The translations under genes were made by a program, and so were the position numbers. A DNA stretch of 6,024 nt from Alphaproteobacteria bacterium (GTDB taxonomy: Bacteria > Pseudomonadota > Alphaproteobacteria > CAAHEQ01 > UBA3637), in the NCBI GenBank assembly GCA_900772625.1, contig CAAHEQ010000090.1, positions 1 to 6,024 on the forward strand, given 5' to 3'. Shown here piece by piece: positions 5,875-6,024 of this stretch; the first letter of the stretch is position 1, and each line of letters opens with the position of its first letter. Below the pieces are notes generated by a model. That model saw only the letters and a program-made list of their open reading frames with translations. It was not told the origin of the DNA and did not search any database.

Positions 5875-6024
5875 ATAACTTAATTTCCACATCAACACCC
5901 GCAGACAAGTCAAGCTTCATCAAAGCATCGACTGTTTGTGGAGTCGGATTAACAATGTCCAACACACGCTTGTGTGTACGGATTTCGAACTGCTCACGAG
6001 ACTTTTTGTCAACGTGCGGAGAAC
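5873..6024 (-). CDS. rpsJ: 30S ribosomal protein S10, 3' part (partial)
   Basis: This is the C-terminal 49 residues of S10, ending in a TAA stop at 5873-5875. The 5' half lies beyond the window edge; full-length S10 is about 102 residues. S10 sits in the head of the 30S subunit and, in many bacteria, also acts as NusE in transcription antitermination. The visible sequence reads SPHVDKKSREQFEIRTHKR, then LDIVNPTPQTVDALMKLDL, and ends AGVDVEIKL. These are the classic S10 C-terminal blocks, and the DKKSREQFEIRTHKR form resembles alphaproteobacterial versions. It is the first gene of the cluster in transcription order. The stop codon overlaps the Shine-Dalgarno sequence of rplC, 10 bases before that gene's start. 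The identification is secure; only the start and any leader are unseen. Confidence 0.97.
   Translation of the reverse strand, partial: SPHVDKKSREQFEIRTHKRVLDIVNPTPQTVDALMKLDLSAGVDVEIKL

Noticed and set aside
5332..5883. Plus-strand open frame of 183 codons opposite rplC
   Set aside because: It is antisense to conserved L3 coding sequence, its translation looks random (rich in Phe, Thr, Asn and His), and it recognisably matches nothing.
1..6024. Terminators, RNA genes, mobile elements, CRISPR repeats or a novel system
   Set aside because: No gap between genes exceeds 19 bases, and there are no direct or inverted repeats of note. Every base belongs to a recognised ribosomal protein gene or a short ribosome-binding spacer.

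Overview
The whole window is one uninterrupted piece of the bacterial S10-spc ribosomal protein gene cluster. All of it reads from the minus strand, so transcription runs from position 6024 towards position 1. In transcription order the genes are rpsJ (3' part only), rplC, rplD, rplW, rplB, rpsS, rplV, rpsC, rplP, rpmC, rpsQ, rplN, rplX and rplE (5' part only). This is the canonical bacterial order, with no gene missing, inserted, duplicated or broken. The two end genes are cut by the window edges.

The genes are packed very tightly. Three junctions overlap by one base in a TAATG arrangement (rplD/rplW, rplV/rpsC, rplN/rplX). The other gaps run from 1 to 19 bases. Nearly every gene has a purine-rich Shine-Dalgarno sequence, and many of these lie inside the last codons or stop codon of the gene before. 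No intergenic stretch is long enough for a terminator, an RNA gene or a separate promoter, and I see none. The S10-type and spc-type operons, which are separate transcription units in E. coli with a break between rpsQ and rplN, are separated here by only 19 bases. They are probably co-transcribed. The promoter and any leader regulating the cluster would lie upstream of rpsJ, beyond position 6024.

The protein sequences look alphaproteobacterial. Examples are the S10 C-terminus (HVDKKSREQFEIRTHKR ... AGVDVEIKL), the S17 core (KKYHAHDENN.CKVGD), the L4 start (MKCDVI), the L16 stretch LEPERVTARQIEAARRAISR, and the L2 C-terminus with IMRSRH. By eye the base composition is a little over 40% G+C, low for free-living alphaproteobacteria. 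It would fit a host-associated or gut lineage of that class, but that is inference and I cannot name a genus.

The products are structural proteins of both ribosomal subunits. L2, L3, L4, L14 and L16 are at or near the peptidyl-transferase region and subunit interface. L4, L22, L23, L24 and L29 line or surround the exit tunnel. S3, S10 and S19 are in the 30S head, S17 is an early 16S binder, and L5 is in the central protuberance. I found no unusual system. The findings below are small variations on an ordinary, highly conserved locus.
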